NCBI RefSeq assembly: GCF_050947335.1
Contig: NW_027473340.1
Coordinates: 1,364,001-1,428,000 of the forward strand
Length of the DNA: 64,000 bases
Source of the DNA: Megachile rotundata
Taxonomy: Eukaryota; Arthropoda; Insecta; Hymenoptera; Megachilidae
Reading direction: 5' to 3'
The notes under the pieces are model-generated. The model had not been told where the DNA came from, did not search any database, and was given only the letters and a program-made list of their open reading frames with translations. This document shows, one piece after another, positions 31,481-48,587 of this stretch. The position numbers and the translations under genes were made by a program. How positions within the stretch are numbered: the stretch's first letter is position 1; every line of letters starts with the position of its first letter.

Positions 31481-33426
31481 AATCATACAATCACAATCAT
31501 ACTATCACAATCATACAATCACAATCATACAATCACAATCATACTATCACAATCATACAATCACAATTATACAATCACAATCATACAATCACAATCATAC
31601 ATTCAACATCGTGCAATCACAATCATACAATCACAATCATGCAATCACAAGCATACAATCATAATCATACAATCACAATCACACAATCACAGTCATACAA
31701 TCACAATCATACAATCACAATCATACAGTCACAATCAGACAATCACAGTCATACAATCACAATCATACAATCACAATCATACAATCACAATCATACAATG
31801 ACAATCATACAATCACAATCATAGAGTCACAATCATACGATCGCAATCATACAATCACAATCATACCATCACAATCACACAATCACAACCATACAATCAT
31901 AATCATCCAATTACAATCATACATCACATTCATACAATCACAATCATACAATCGGAATCATACAATTACAATCTCCCAAATACAATCATACAATCACAAT
32001 CATGCAATCACAATCATACAATCGCAATCATACAATCACAATCATACAATCATAATCATACAATCACAATCATACAATCACAATCATACAATCACAATCA
32101 TACAATCAATATCATACAATCACAGTCATACAATCGCAAGCATACAATCACAATCATACAATCTCAATCATACAATCACAATCGTACAATCATAATCATA
32201 CAATCGCAATCATACAATCACGATCATACATTCTCAATCATACAATCACAATCATACAATCACAATCATGCAATCACAATCATACAATCAGAATCATACA
32301 ATCACAATCATTCAATAACAATCGTACAATCACAATCGCACAATCACAATCGCACAACCACAATCAGACAATCACACTCATACAATCACAACCATACAAT
32401 CACAATCATACAATCACAATCATACCATCACAATCATACTTTCACAATCATACAATCACAATCATACAATCACAATCATACAATCACAATCATACAATCA
32501 CAGTCATACAATCACAATCATACAATCACAATCATACTATCACAATCATACAATCACAATCATACAATCACAATCATACAATCACAATCATACAATCATA
32601 ATCATACAATCACAATCATACAATCACAATCATACAATCAATATCATACAATCACAATCATACAATCGCAAGCATACAATCACAATCATACGATCTCAAT
32701 CATACAATCACAATCATACAATCATAATCATACAAATAGAATCATACATCACAATCATACAATCACAATCATACAATCGCAATCATACAATCACAATCAT
32801 ACTTTCACAATCATACAATCACAATCATACAATCGCAATCATACAATCACGATCATACATTCTCAATCATACAATCACAATCATAGAATCATAATCATAC
32901 AATTACAATCATACATCACAATCATACAATCACAATCATACAATCGCAATCATACAATCACAATCATACAATCACAATCATACAATCATAATCATACAAT
33001 TACAATCATACATCACAATCATACAATCACAATCATACAATCACAATCATGCAATCACAATCATACAATCAGAATCATACAATCACAATCATTCAATAAC
33101 AATCATACATTCAAAATCATGCAATCACAATCATACAATCACAATCATGCAATCACAATCATACAATCAGAATCATACAATCACAATCATTCAATAACAA
33201 TCGTACAATTACAATCGTACAATCACAATCGCACAACCACAATCAGACAATCACACTCATACAATCACAATCATGCAATCACAATCATACAATCACAATC
33301 ATACCATCACAATCATACTTTCACAATCATACAATCACAATCATACAATCACAATCATGCAATCACAATCATACAATCAGAATCATACAATCACAATCAT
33401 TCAATAACAATCATACATTCAAAATC

Positions 33427-36066
33427 ATGCAATCACAATCATACAATCACAATCATGCAATCACAATCATACAATCAGAATCATACAATCACAATCATTC
33501 AATAACAATCGTACAATCACAATCGTACAATCACAATCGCACAACCACAATCAGACAATCACACTCATACAATCACAATCATGCAATCACAATCATACAA
33601 TCACAATCATACCATCACAATCATACAATCACAGTCATACAATCACAATCATACAATCACAATCATACTATCACAATCATACAATCACAATCATACAATC
33701 ACAATCATACAATCACAATCATACAATCACAATCATACAAAGGCAAGCATACAATCACAATCATACAATCTCAACCATACAATCACAATCATACAATCAC
33801 AACCATGCAATCACAATCATACAATCAATTCATACAATCACAATCATACAATCACAATCGTACATTCACAATCGTACAATCACAATCGCACAACCACAAT
33901 CAGACAGTCACACTCATACAATCACAATCATACAATCACAATCATACAATCACAATCATACAATCACAATCATACAATCACAATCATACTATCACAATCG
34001 TACAATCACAATCGTACAATCACAATCGCACAACCACAATCAGACAATCACAATTATACAATCACAATCATACAATCACAATCATACAATCACAATCATA
34101 CAATCACAATCTTACAATCACAATCATACTTTCACAATCATACTATCACAATCATACAATCACAATCATACAATCACAGTCATACAATCACAATCATACA
34201 ATCACAATCATACTATCACAATCATACAATCACAATCATACAAACACAATCATACAATCACACTCATACAATCACAATCATACAATCTCAATCATACAAT
34301 CTCAATCATACAATCACAATCATACAATCATAATCATACAATTACAATCATACATCACAATCATACAATCACAATCATACAATCGCAATCATACAATCAC
34401 AATCATACAATCGCCATCATACAATTACAATCTCCCAAATACAATCTCCCAAATACAATCTCCCAAATACAATCATACAATCACAATCATACAATCACAA
34501 TCATACAATCATAATCATACAATTACAATCATACATCACAATCATACAATCACAATCATACAATCGCAATCATACATTCACAATCATACAATCGCAATCA
34601 TACAATTACAATCTCCCAAATACAATCTCCCAAATACAATCTCCCAAATACAATCTCCCAAATACAATCATACAATCACAATCATACAATCACAATCATA
34701 CAATCACAATCATACAATCACAATCATACTATCACAATCATACAATCACAATCATACAATCACAATCATACAATCACAATCATACAATCACAATCATGCA
34801 ATCACAATCATACAATCACAATCATACAAGCACAATCATACATTCAAAATCATGCAATCACAATCATACAATCACAATCATGCAATCACAATCATACAAT
34901 CAGAATCATACAATCACAATCATTCAATAACAATCGTACAATCACAATCGCACAATCACAATCGCACAACCACAATCAGACAATCACACTCATACAATCA
35001 CAACCATACAATCACAATCATACAATCACAATCATACCATCACAATCATACTTTCACAATCATACTATCACAATCATACAATCACAATCATACAATCACA
35101 ATCATACAATCACAGTCATACAATCACAATCATACAATCACAATCATACAATCACAATCATTCAATAACAATCGTACAATCACAATCGCACAATCACAAT
35201 CGCACAACCACAATCAGACAATCACACTCATACAATCAAAACCATACAATCACAATCATACAATCACAATCATACCATCACAATCATACTTTCACAATCA
35301 TACAATCACAATCATACAATCACAATCATACAATCACAGTCATACAATCACAATCATACAATCACAATCATACTATCACAATCATACACTCACAATCATA
35401 CAATCACAATCATACAATCACAATCATACAATCATAATCATACAATCACAATCATACAATCACAATCATACAATCAATATCATACAATCACAATCATACA
35501 ATCGCAAGCATACAATCACAATCATACAATCTCAATCATACAATCACAATCATACAATCATAATCATACAAATAGAATCATACATCACATTCATACAATC
35601 ACAATCATACAATCGCAATCATACAATCACAATCATACTTTCACAATCATACAATCACAATCATACAATCACAATCATACAATCACACTCATACAATCAC
35701 AATCATACAATCACAATCATACAATCACAATCATACAATCACAATCATACAATCACAATCATACAATCACAATCATACAATCACAATCATACAATCACAA
35801 TCATACTATCACAATCATACAATCACAATCATACAATCACAATCATACAATCACAATCATACAATCACAATCATACAATCACAATCATACAATCACAATC
35901 ATACAATCACAATCATACAATCACAATCATACAATCACAATCATACAATCACAATCATTCAATCACAATCATACAATCACAATCATACAATCACAATCAT
36001 ACAATCACAATCATACATTCAAAATCATGCAATCACAATCATGCAATCACAATCATACAATCATAA
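33427..36066 (+). other. Longest open frame (879 codons), a by-product of the repeat, not called as a gene
   Basis: The frame opens at an ATGCAATCA unit variant and closes at a CATAATC variant (TAA). The translation is only the cycle Q-S-Q-S-Y-N-H-N-H-T-I-T-I-I with point changes; it has no domain, no signal peptide and no non-repetitive end. The unit contains no stop in any + frame, so long frames are expected wherever the CATAATC and AATGAC variants are out of phase. No promoter, splice context or ribosome-binding site can be seen in the flanking array. If transcribed it would give an Asn/His/Gln/Ser/Thr/Ile low-complexity protein, but nothing here supports expression. Confidence 0.15.
34608..34663. 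repeat. Four tandem copies of the variant unit ACAATCTCCCAAAT
   Basis: The variant 14-mer differs from the consensus at five positions and occurs here four times in a row. Other cassettes carry one, two or three copies; the related block near 41,187-41,230 has three. This small subarray shows single-unit expansion and contraction on top of the larger duplications. Confidence 0.93.
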
Positions 36067-37899
36067 TCATACAATCACAATCATACAATCACAATCATAC
36101 AATCAATATCATACAATCACAATCATACAATCGCAAGCATACAATCACAATCATACAATCAGAATCATACAATCACAATCATATAATCACAATCATACAA
36201 TCGAATTCATACAATCGCAATCATACAATCACAATCATACAATCGCAATCATACAATTACAATCTCCCAAATACAATCTCCCAAATACAATCTCCCAAAT
36301 ACAATCATACAATCACAATCATACAATCATAATCATACAATCACAATCATACAATCACAATCATACAATCACAATTATACTATCACAATCATACAATCAC
36401 AATCATACAATCACAATCATGCAATCACAATCATACATTCAACATCATGCAATCACAATCATACAATAACAATCATGCAATCACAATCATACAATCATAA
36501 TCATACAATCACAATCATACAATCACAATCATACAATCACAATCATACATTCAAAATCATGCAATCACAATCATACAATCACAATCATGCAATCACAATC
36601 ATACAATCACAATCATACATTCAAAATTATGCAATCACAATCATACAATCACAACCATGCAATCACAATCATACAATCACAATCATACAATCACAATCAT
36701 ACAATCACAATCATACAATCACAATCATGCAATCGCAATCATACAATCAGAATCATACAATCACAATCATTCAATAACAATCGTACAATCACAATCGCAC
36801 AATCACAATCGCACAACCACAATCAGACAATCACACTCATACAATCAAAACCATACAATCACAATCATACAATCACAATCATACCATCACAATCATACTT
36901 TCACAATCATACAATCACAATCATACAATCACAATCATACAATCACAGTCATACAATCACAATCATACAATCACAATCATACTATCACAATCATACAATC
37001 ACAATCATACAATCACAATCATACAATCACAATCATACAATCACACTCATACAATCACAATCATACAATCACAATCATACAATCACAATCATACAATCGC
37101 AATCATACAATAACAATCATACAATCTCAATCATACAATCACAATCATACAATCACAATCATACAATCACAATCATACAATCACAATCATACAATCACAC
37201 TCATACAATCACAATCATACAATCACAATCATACAATCACAATCATACAATCGCAATCATACAATAACAATCATACAATCTCAATCATACAATCACAATC
37301 ATACAATCACAATCATACAATCGCAAGCATACAATCACAATCATACAATCTCAATCATACAATCACAATCATACAATCATAATCATACAATTACAATCAT
37401 ACATCACAATCATACAATCACAATCATACAATCGCAACCATACAATCACAATCATACAATCGCAATCATACAATTACAATCTCCCAAATACAATCTCCCA
37501 ACTACAATCTCCCAAATACAATCATACAATCACAATCATACAATCACAATCATACAATCACAATCATACAATCACAATCATACAATCACAATCATACAAT
37601 CACAATCATACTATCACAATCATACAATCACAATCATACAATCACAATCATACAATCACAATCATACAATCACAATCATACAATCACAATCATACAATCA
37701 CAATCATACAATCACAATCATACAATCACAATCATACAATCACAATCATACAATCACAATCATACATTCAAAATCATGCAATCACAATCATACAATCACA
37801 ATCATGCAATCACAATCATACAATCACAATCATACAATCACAATCATACTATCACAATCTTACAATCACAATCATACAATCACAATCATACAATCACAA

Positions 37900-39460
37900 T
37901 CATGCAATCACAATCATACATTCAAAACCATGCAATCACAATCATACAATCACAATCATGCAATCACAATCATACAATCATAATCATACAATCACAATCA
38001 TACAGTCACAATCGTACAATCACAATCGTACAATCACAGTCGCACGAGCACAATCAGACAATCACAATCATACAATCACAATCATACAATCACAATCATA
38101 CAATCATAATCATACAATCACAATCATACAATCGCAATCATACAATCACAATCATACAATCATAATCATACAATCACAATCATACAATCATAATCATACA
38201 ATTACAATCATACATCACAATCATACAATCACAATCATACAATCACAATCATACAATCACAATCAAAGAATCACAATCAAAGAATCACAATCATACAATC
38301 ACAATCATACAATCGCAAGCATACAATCACAATCATACAATCTCAATCATACAATCACAATCATACAATCATAATCATACAATTACAATCATACATCACA
38401 ATCATACAATCACAATCATACAATCGCAGTCATACAATCACAATCATACAATCGCAATCATACAATTACAATCTCCCAAATACAATCTCCCAAATACAAT
38501 CATACAATCAAAATCATACAATCACAATCATACAATCATAATCATACAATTACAATCATACATCACAATCATACAATCACAATCATACAATCGCAATCAT
38601 ACAATCACAATCATACAATCGCAATCATACAATCACAATCATACAATCGCAATCATACAATTACAATCTCCCAAATACAATCTCCCAAATACAATCATAC
38701 AATCACAATCATACAATCACAATCATACAATCACAATCATACAATCACAATCATGCAATCACAATCATACAATCACAATCATACAATCACAATCATACTA
38801 TCACAATCATACAATCACAATCATACAATCACAATCATACAATCACAATCATGCAATCACAATCATACATTCAAAACCATGCAATCACAATCATACAATC
38901 ACAATCATGCAATCACAATCATACAATCATAATCATACAATCACAATCATACAGTCACAATCGTACAATCACAATCGTACAATCACAGTCGCACGAGCAC
39001 AATCAGACAATCACAATCATACAATCACAATCATACAATCACAATCATACAATCATAATCATACAATCACAATCATACAATCGCAATCATACAATCACAA
39101 TCATACAATCATAATCATACAATCACAATCATACAATCATAATCATACAATTACAATCATACATCACAATCATACAATCACAATCATACAATCACAATCA
39201 TACAATCACAATCAAAGAATCACAATCAAAGAATCACAATCATACAATCACAATCATACAATCGCAAGCATACAATCACAATCATACAATCTCAATCATA
39301 CAATCACAATCATACAATCATAATCATACAATTACAATCATACATCACAATCATACAATCACAATCATACAATCGCAGTCATACAATCACAATCATACAA
39401 TCGCAATCATACAATTACAATCTCCCAAATACAATCTCCCAAATACAATCATACAATCAC
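37900..39460. repeat. 949-bp doublet 1 (CGCACGAGCA at 38041 and 38990)
   Basis: Two copies lie 949 bp apart. Markers TTCAAAACCATGC (37921 and 38870) and CGCACGAGCA (38041 and 38990) keep the same spacing. Each is followed by two CAAAGAATCAC units and a cassette with ACAATCTCCCAAAT. The pair diverges at about 38,511/39,460. Unlike most spacings here, 949 is not a multiple of 14, because the module contains 13-bp units. Confidence 0.9.
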
Positions 39461-42400
39461 AATCATACAATCACAATCATACAATCACAATCATACAATC
39501 ACAATCATACATTCAAAATCATGCAATCACAATCATACAATCACAATCACGCAATCACAATCATACAATCAGAATCATACAATCACAAGAATACAATCAC
39601 AATCATACAATCACACTCATACAATCACAATCATACAATCACAATCATACAATCACAATCATACAATCGCAATCATACAATCACGATCATACATTCTCAA
39701 TCATACAATCACAATCATAGAATCATAATCATACAATTACAATCATACATCACAATCATACAATCACAATCATACAATCGCAATCATACAATCACAATCA
39801 TACAATCACAATCATACAATCATAATCATACAATTACAATCATACATCACAATCATACAATCACAATCATACAATCACAATCATGCAATCACAATCATAC
39901 AATCAGAATCATACAATCACAATCATTCAATAACAATCATACATTCAAAATCATGCAATCACAATCATACAATCACAATCATGCAATCACAATCATACAA
40001 TCAGAATCATACAATCACAATCATTCAATAACAATCGTACAATCACAATCGTACAATCACAATCGCACAACCACAATCAGACAATCACACTCATACAATC
40101 ACAATCATGCAATCACAATCATACAATCACAATCATACCATCACAATCATACTTTCACAATCATACAATCACAATCATACAATCACAATCATACAATCAC
40201 AGTCATACAATCACAATCATACAATCACAATCATACTATCACAATCATACAATCACAATCATACAATCACAATCATACAATCACAATCATACAATCACAA
40301 TCATACAAAGGCAAGCATACAATCACAATCATACAATCTCAACCATACAATCACAATCATACAATCACAATCATGCAATCACAATCATACAATCATATTC
40401 ATACAATCACAATCATACAATCACAATCGTACATTCACAATCGTACAATCACAATCGCACAACCACAATCAGACAGTCACACTCATACAATCACAATCAT
40501 ACAATCACAATCATACAATCACAATCATACAATCACAATCATACAATCACAATCATACAATCACAATCATACTATCACAATCGTACAATCACAATCGTAC
40601 AATCACAATCGCACAACCACAATCAGACAATCACAATTATACAATCACAATCATACAATCACAATCATACAATCACAGTCATACAATCACAATCATACAA
40701 TCACAATCATACTTTCACAATCATACTATCACAATCATACAATCACAATCATACAATCACAGTCATACAATCACAATCATACAATCACAATCATACTATC
40801 ACAATCATACAATCACAATCATACAAACACAATCATACAATCACACTCATACAATCACAATCATACAATCTCAATCATACAATCTCAATCATACAATCAC
40901 AATCATACAATCATAATCATACAATTACAATCATACATCACAATCATACAATCACAATCATACAATCGCAATCATACAATCACAATCATACAATCGCCAT
41001 CATACAATTACAATCTCCCAAATACAATCTCCCAAATACAATCTCCCAAATACAATCATACAATCACAATCATACAATCACAATCATACAATCATAATCA
41101 TACAATTACAATCATACATCACAATCATACAATCACAATCATACAATCGCAATCATACATTCACAATCATACAATCGCAATCATACAATTACAATCTCCC
41201 AAATACAATCTCCCAAATACAATCTCCCAAATACAATCATACAATCACAATCATGCAATCACAATCATACAATCACAATCATACAATCACAATCATACTA
41301 TCACAATCATACAATCACAATCATACAATCACAATCATACAATCACAATCATACAATCACAATCATGCAATCACAATCATACAATCACAATCATACAAGC
41401 ACAATCATACATTCAGAATCATGCAATCACAATCATACAATCACAATCATCCAATCACAATCATACAATCAGAATCATACAATCACAATCATTCAATAAC
41501 AATCGTACAATCACAATCGCACAATCACAATCGCACAACCACAATCAGACAATCACACTCATACAATCACAACCATACAATCACAATCATACAATCACAA
41601 TCATACCATCACAATCATACTTTCACAATCATACAATCACAATCATACAATCACAATCATACAATCACAATCATACAATCACAGTCATACAATCACAATC
41701 ATACAATCACAATCATACTATCACAATCATACAATCACAATCATACAATCACAATCATACAATCACAATCATACAATCATAATCATACAATCACAATCAT
41801 ACAATCACAATCATAGAATCAATATCATACAATCACAATCATACAATCGCAAGCATACAATCACAATCATACAATCTCAATCATACAATCACAATCATAC
41901 AATCACAATCATACAATCACAATCATACAATCACAGTCATACAATCACAATCATACAATCACAATCATACTATCACAATCATACAATCACAATCATACAA
42001 TCACAATCATACAATCACAATCATACAATCATAATCATACAATCACAATCATACAATCACAATCATACAATCAATATCATACAATCACAGTCATACAATC
42101 GCAAGCATACAATCACAATCATACAATCTCAATCATACAATCACAATCATACAATCATAATCATACAAATAGAATCATACATCACAATCATACAATCACA
42201 ATCATACAATCGCAATCATACAATCACAATCATACTTTCACAATCATACAATCACAATCATGCAATCACAATCATACATTCAACATCATGCAATCACAAT
42301 CATACAATCACAATCATGCAATCACAATCATACAATCACAATCATACAATCACAATCATACAATCACAATCATACAATCACAGTCACACAATCACAATCA

Positions 42401-42747
42401 TACAATCACAATCATACAATCACAATCATACTATCACAATCATACAATCACAATCATACAATCACAATCATACAATCACAATCATACAATCACAATCATA
42501 CAATCACAATCATACAATCACAATCATACAATCACAATCATACAATCACAATCATACAATCACAATCATACAATCACAATCATACAATCACAATCATACA
42601 TTCAAAATCATGCAATCACAATCATACAATCACAATCATGCAATCACAATCATACAATCACAATCATACAATCACAATCATACTATCACAATCATACAAT
42701 CACAATCATACAATCACAATCATACAATCACAATCATACAATCACAA

Positions 42748-44308
42748 TCATGCAATCACAATCATACATTCAAAACCATGCAATCACAATCATACAATCA
42801 CAATCATGCAATCACAATCATACAATCATAATCATACAATCACAATCATACAGTCACAATCGTACAATCACAATCGTACAATCACAGTCGCACGAGCACA
42901 ATCAGACAATCACAATCATACAATCACAATCATACAATCACAATCATACAATCATAATCATACAATCACAATCATACAATCGCAATCATACAATCACAAT
43001 CATACAATCATAATCATACAATCACAATCATACAATCATAATCATACAATTACAATCATACATCACAATCATACAATCACAATCATACAATCACAATCAT
43101 ACAATCACAATCAAAGAATCACAATCAAAGAATCACAATCATACAATCACAATCATACAATCGCAAGCATACAATCACAATCATACAATCTCAATCATAC
43201 AATCACAATCATACAATCATAATCATACAATTACAATCATACATCACAATCATACAATCACAATCATACAATCGCAGTCATACAATCACAATCATACAAT
43301 CGCAATCATACAATTACAATCTCCCAAATACAATCTCCCAAATACAATCATACAATCAAAATCATACAATCACAATCATACAATCATAATCATACAATTA
43401 CAATCATACATCACAATCATACAATCACAATCATACAATCGCAATCATACAATCACAATCATACAATCGCAATCATACAATCACAATCATACAATCGCAA
43501 TCATACAATTACAATCTCCGAAATACAATCTCCCAAATACAATCATACAATCACAATCATACAATCACAATCATACAATCACAATCATACAATCACAATC
43601 ATGCAATCACAATCATACAATCACAATCATACAATCACAATCATACTATCACAATCATACAATCACAATCATACAATCACAATCATACAATCACAATCAT
43701 GCAATCACCATCATACATTCAAAACCATGCAATCACAATCATACAATCACAATCATGCAATCACAATCATACAATCATAATCATACAATCACAATCATAC
43801 AGTCACAATCGTACAATCACAATCGTACAATCACAGTCGTACGAGCACAATCAGACAATCACAATCATACAATCACAATCATACAATCACAATCATACAA
43901 TCATAATCATACAATCACAATCATACAATCGCAATCATACAATCACAATCATACAATCATAATCATACAATCACAATCATACAATCATAATCATACAATT
44001 ACAATCATACATCACAATCATACAATCACAATCATACAATCACAATCATACAATCACAATCAAAGAATCACAATCAAAGAATCACAATCATACAATCACA
44101 ATCATACAATCGCAAGCATACAATCACAATCATACAATCTCAATCATACAATCACAATCATACAATCATAATCATACAATTACAATCATACATCACAATC
44201 ATACAATCACAATCATACAATCGCAGCCATACAATCACAATCATACAATCGCAATCATACAATTACAATCTCCCAAATACAATCTCCCAAATACAATCAT
44301 ACAATCAC
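42748..44308. repeat. 949-bp doublet 2 (markers at 42889 and 43838)
   Basis: This is the same doublet as at 37.9-39.5 kb, shifted by exactly 4,848 bp at both markers. The second marker carries a private C-to-T change giving CGTACGAGCA, which creates a CGTACG site. It lies inside the first copy of the 5.84-kb tandem repeat. Confidence 0.9.
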
Positions 44309-47300
44309 AATCATACAATCACAATCATACAATCACAATCATACAATCACAATCATACATTCAAAATCATGCAATCACAATCATACAATCACAATCACGC
44401 AATCACAATCATACAATCAGAATCATACAATCACAAGAATACAATCACAATCATACAATCACACTCATACAATCACAATCATACAATCACAATCATACAA
44501 TCGCAATCATACAATCGCAATCATACAATCACGATCATACATTCTCAATCATACAATCACAATCATAGAATCATAATCATACAATTACAATCATACATCA
44601 CAATCATACAATCGCAATCATACAATTACAATCTCCCAAATACAATCTCCCAAATACAATCTCCCAAATACAATCATACAATCACAATCATACAATCATA
44701 ATCATACAATCACAATCATACAATCACAATCATACAATCACAATCATACTATCACAATCATACAATCACAATCATACAATCACAATCATGCAATCACAAT
44801 CATACATTCAACATCATGCAATCACAATCATACAATCACAATCATGCAATCACAATCATACAATCATAATCATACAATCACAATCATACAATCACAATCA
44901 TACAATCACAATCATACAATCACAATCATACAATCACAATCATACATTCAAAATCATGCAATCACAATCATACAATCACAATCATGCAATCACAATCATA
45001 CAATCAGAATCATACAATCACAATCATATAATCACAATCATACAATCGAATTCATACAATCGCAATCATACAATCACAATCATACAATCGCAATCATACA
45101 ATTACAATCTCCCAAATACAATCTCCCAAATACAATCTCCCAAATACAATCATACAATCACAATCATACAATCATAATCATACAATCACAATCATACAAT
45201 CACAATCATACAATCACAATCATACTATCACAATCATACAATCACAATCATACAATCACAATCATGCAATCACAATCATACATTCACAATCATACAATCA
45301 CAATCATACATTCAAAATCATGCAATCACAATCATACAATCACAATCATGCAATCACAATCATACAATCACAATCATACAATCACAATCATACAATCGCA
45401 ATCATACAATCACAATCATACAATCGCAATCATACAATTACAATCTCCCAAATACAATCTCCCAAATACAATCATACAATCACAATCATACAATCACAAT
45501 CATACAATCACAATCATACAATCACAATCATACAATCACAATCATACAATCACAATCATATAATCACAATCATACAATCGAATTCATACAATCGCAATCA
45601 TACAATCACAATCATACAATCACAATCATGCAATCACAATCATACGTTCAACATCATGCAATCACAATCATACAATCACAATCATGCAATAAAAATCATA
45701 CAATCACAATCATACAAGCACAATCATACATTCAAAATCATGCAATCACAATCGTACAATCACAATCATGAAATCACAATCATACAATCAGAATCATACA
45801 ATCACAATTATTCAAAAACAATCGTACAATCTCAATCATACAATCACAATCATACAATCATAATCATACAATTACAATCATACATCACAATCATACAATC
45901 ACAATCATACAATCGCAATCATACAATCACAACCATACAATCACAATCATACAATCATAATCATACAATTACAATCATACATCACAATCATACAATCACA
46001 ATCACACAATCGCAATCATACAATCACAATCATACAATCGCAATCATCCAATTACAATCTCCCAAATACAATCTCCCAAATACAATCTCCCAAATACAAT
46101 CATACAATCACAATCATACAATCATAATCATACAATCACAATCATACAATCACAATCATACAATCACAATTATACTATCACAAACATACAATCACAATCA
46201 TACAATCACAATCATGCAATCACAATCATACATTCAACATCATGCAATCACAATCATACAATCACAATCATGCAATCACAATCATACAATCATAATCATA
46301 CAATTACAATCATACATCACAATCATACAATCACAATCATACAATCGCAGTCATACAATCACAATCATACAATCGCAATCATACAATTACAATCTCCCAA
46401 ATACAATCTCCCAAACACAATCATACAATCAAAATCATACAATCACAATCATACAATCATAATCATACAATTACAATCATACATCACAATCATACAATCA
46501 CAATCATACAATCGCAATCATACAATCACAATCATACAATCGCAATCATACAATCACAATCATACAATCGCAATCATACAATTACAATCTCCCAAATACA
46601 ATCTCCCAAATACAATCATACAATCACAATCATACAATCACAATCATACAATCACAATCATACAATCACAATCATGCAATCACAATCATACAATCACAAT
46701 TATACAATCACAATCATACTATCACAATCATACAATCACAATCATACAATCACAATCATACAATCACAATCATGCAATCACAATCATACATTCAAAACCA
46801 TGCAATCACAATCATACAATCACAATCATGCAATCACAATCATACAATCATAATCATACAATCACAATCATACAGTCACAATCGTACAATCACAATCGTA
46901 CAATCACAGTCGCACGAGCACAATCAGACAATCACAATCATACAATCACAATCATACAATCACAATCATACAATCATAATCATACAATCACAATCATACA
47001 ATCGCAATCATACAATCACAATCATACAATCATAATCATACAATCACAATCATACAATCACAATCATGCAATCACAATCATACAATCAGAATCATACAAT
47101 CACAATCATATAATCACAATCATACAATCGAATTCATACAATCGCAATCATACAATCACAATCATACAATCGCAATCATACAATTACAATCTCCCAAATA
47201 CAATCTCCCAAATACAATCTCCCAAATACAATCATACAATCACAATCATACAATCATAATCATACAATCACAATCATACAATCACAATCATACAATCACA

Positions 47301-48587
47301 ATCATACTATCACAATCATACAATCACAATCATACAATCACAATCATGCAATCACAATCATACATTCACAATCATACAATCACAATCATACATTCAAAAT
47401 CATGCAATCACAATCATACAATCACAATCATGCAATCACAATCATACAATCACAATCATACAATCACAATCATACAATCGCAATCATACAATCACAATCA
47501 TACAATCGCAATCATACAATTACAATCTCCCAAATACAATCTCCCAAATACAATCATACAATCACAATCATACAATCACAATCATACAATCACAATCATA
47601 CAATCACAATCATACAATCACAATCATACAATCACAATCATATAATCACAATCATACAATCGAATTCATACAATCGCAATCATACAATCACAATCATACA
47701 ATCACAATCATGCAATCACAATCATACGTTCAACATCATGCAATCACAATCATACAATCACAATCATGCAATAAAAATCATACAATCACAATCATACAAG
47801 CACAATCATACATTCAAAATCATGCAATCACAATCGTACAATCACAATCATGAAATCACAATCATACAATCAGAATCATACAATCACAATTATTCAATAA
47901 CAATCGTACAATCTCAATCATACAATCACAATCATACAATCATAATCATACAATTACAATCATACATCACAATCATACAATCACAATCATACAATCGCAA
48001 TCATACAATCACAACCATACAATCACAATCATACAATCATAATCATACAATTACAATCATACATCACAATCATACAATCGCAATCATACAATCACAATCA
48101 TACAATCGCAATCATACAATTACAATCTCCCAAATACAATCTCCCAAATACAATCTCCCAAATACAATCATACAATCACAATCATACAATCATAATCATA
48201 CAATCACAATCATACAATCACAATCATACAATCACAATTATACTATCACAAACATACAATCACAATCATACAATCACAATCATGCAATCACAATCATACA
48301 TTCAACATCATGCAATCACAATCATACAATCACAATCATGCAATCACAATCATACAATCATAATCATACAATCACAATCATACAATCACAATCATACAAT
48401 CACAATCATACAATCACAATCATACAATCACAATCATACAATCACAATCATACATTCAAAATCATGCAATCACAATCATACAATCACAATCATGCAATCA
48501 CAATCATACAATCACAATCATACAATCACAATCATACTATCACAATCATACAATCACAATCATACAATCACAATCATACAATCACAA

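Larger units (their letters stand above)
1..32045. repeat. Domain A of the array (PvuI-type higher-order repeats)
   Basis: This half is defined by unit variants that I did not see to the right. ACGATCGCAATC carries a PvuI site (last one at 31,838-31,843), and CGGAATCATACAATTAC was last seen at 31,953. The landmark TTCAAAATCGTGC, allowing one-base variants, begins at 1861, 4589, 7401, 7905, 15290, 19306, 22663, 23167, 27349, 30538 and 31602. The spacings between landmarks are irregular (0.5 to 7.4 kb). This is therefore a mosaic of modules rather than a clean alphoid-style higher-order repeat with one fixed period. Confidence 0.85.

Noticed and set aside
377..31843. CGATCG palindromes as operators or protein-binding sites
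   Set aside because: They arise from one A-to-G change on each side within a recurrent ACGATCGCAATC variant that was spread by duplication. I see no other sign of function.
33427..36066. 879-codon open frame as a protein-coding gene
   Set aside because: The translation is only the 14-residue repeat cycle. Open frames of this kind exist in all three + frames because the unit has no stop. The start and stop are single unit variants, and there are no unique termini, domains or control sequences. The same applies to all the other long + strand frames, for example 17,745-19,130, 39,521-41,782, 50,628-52,274, 54,094-55,755 and 59,684-61,534.
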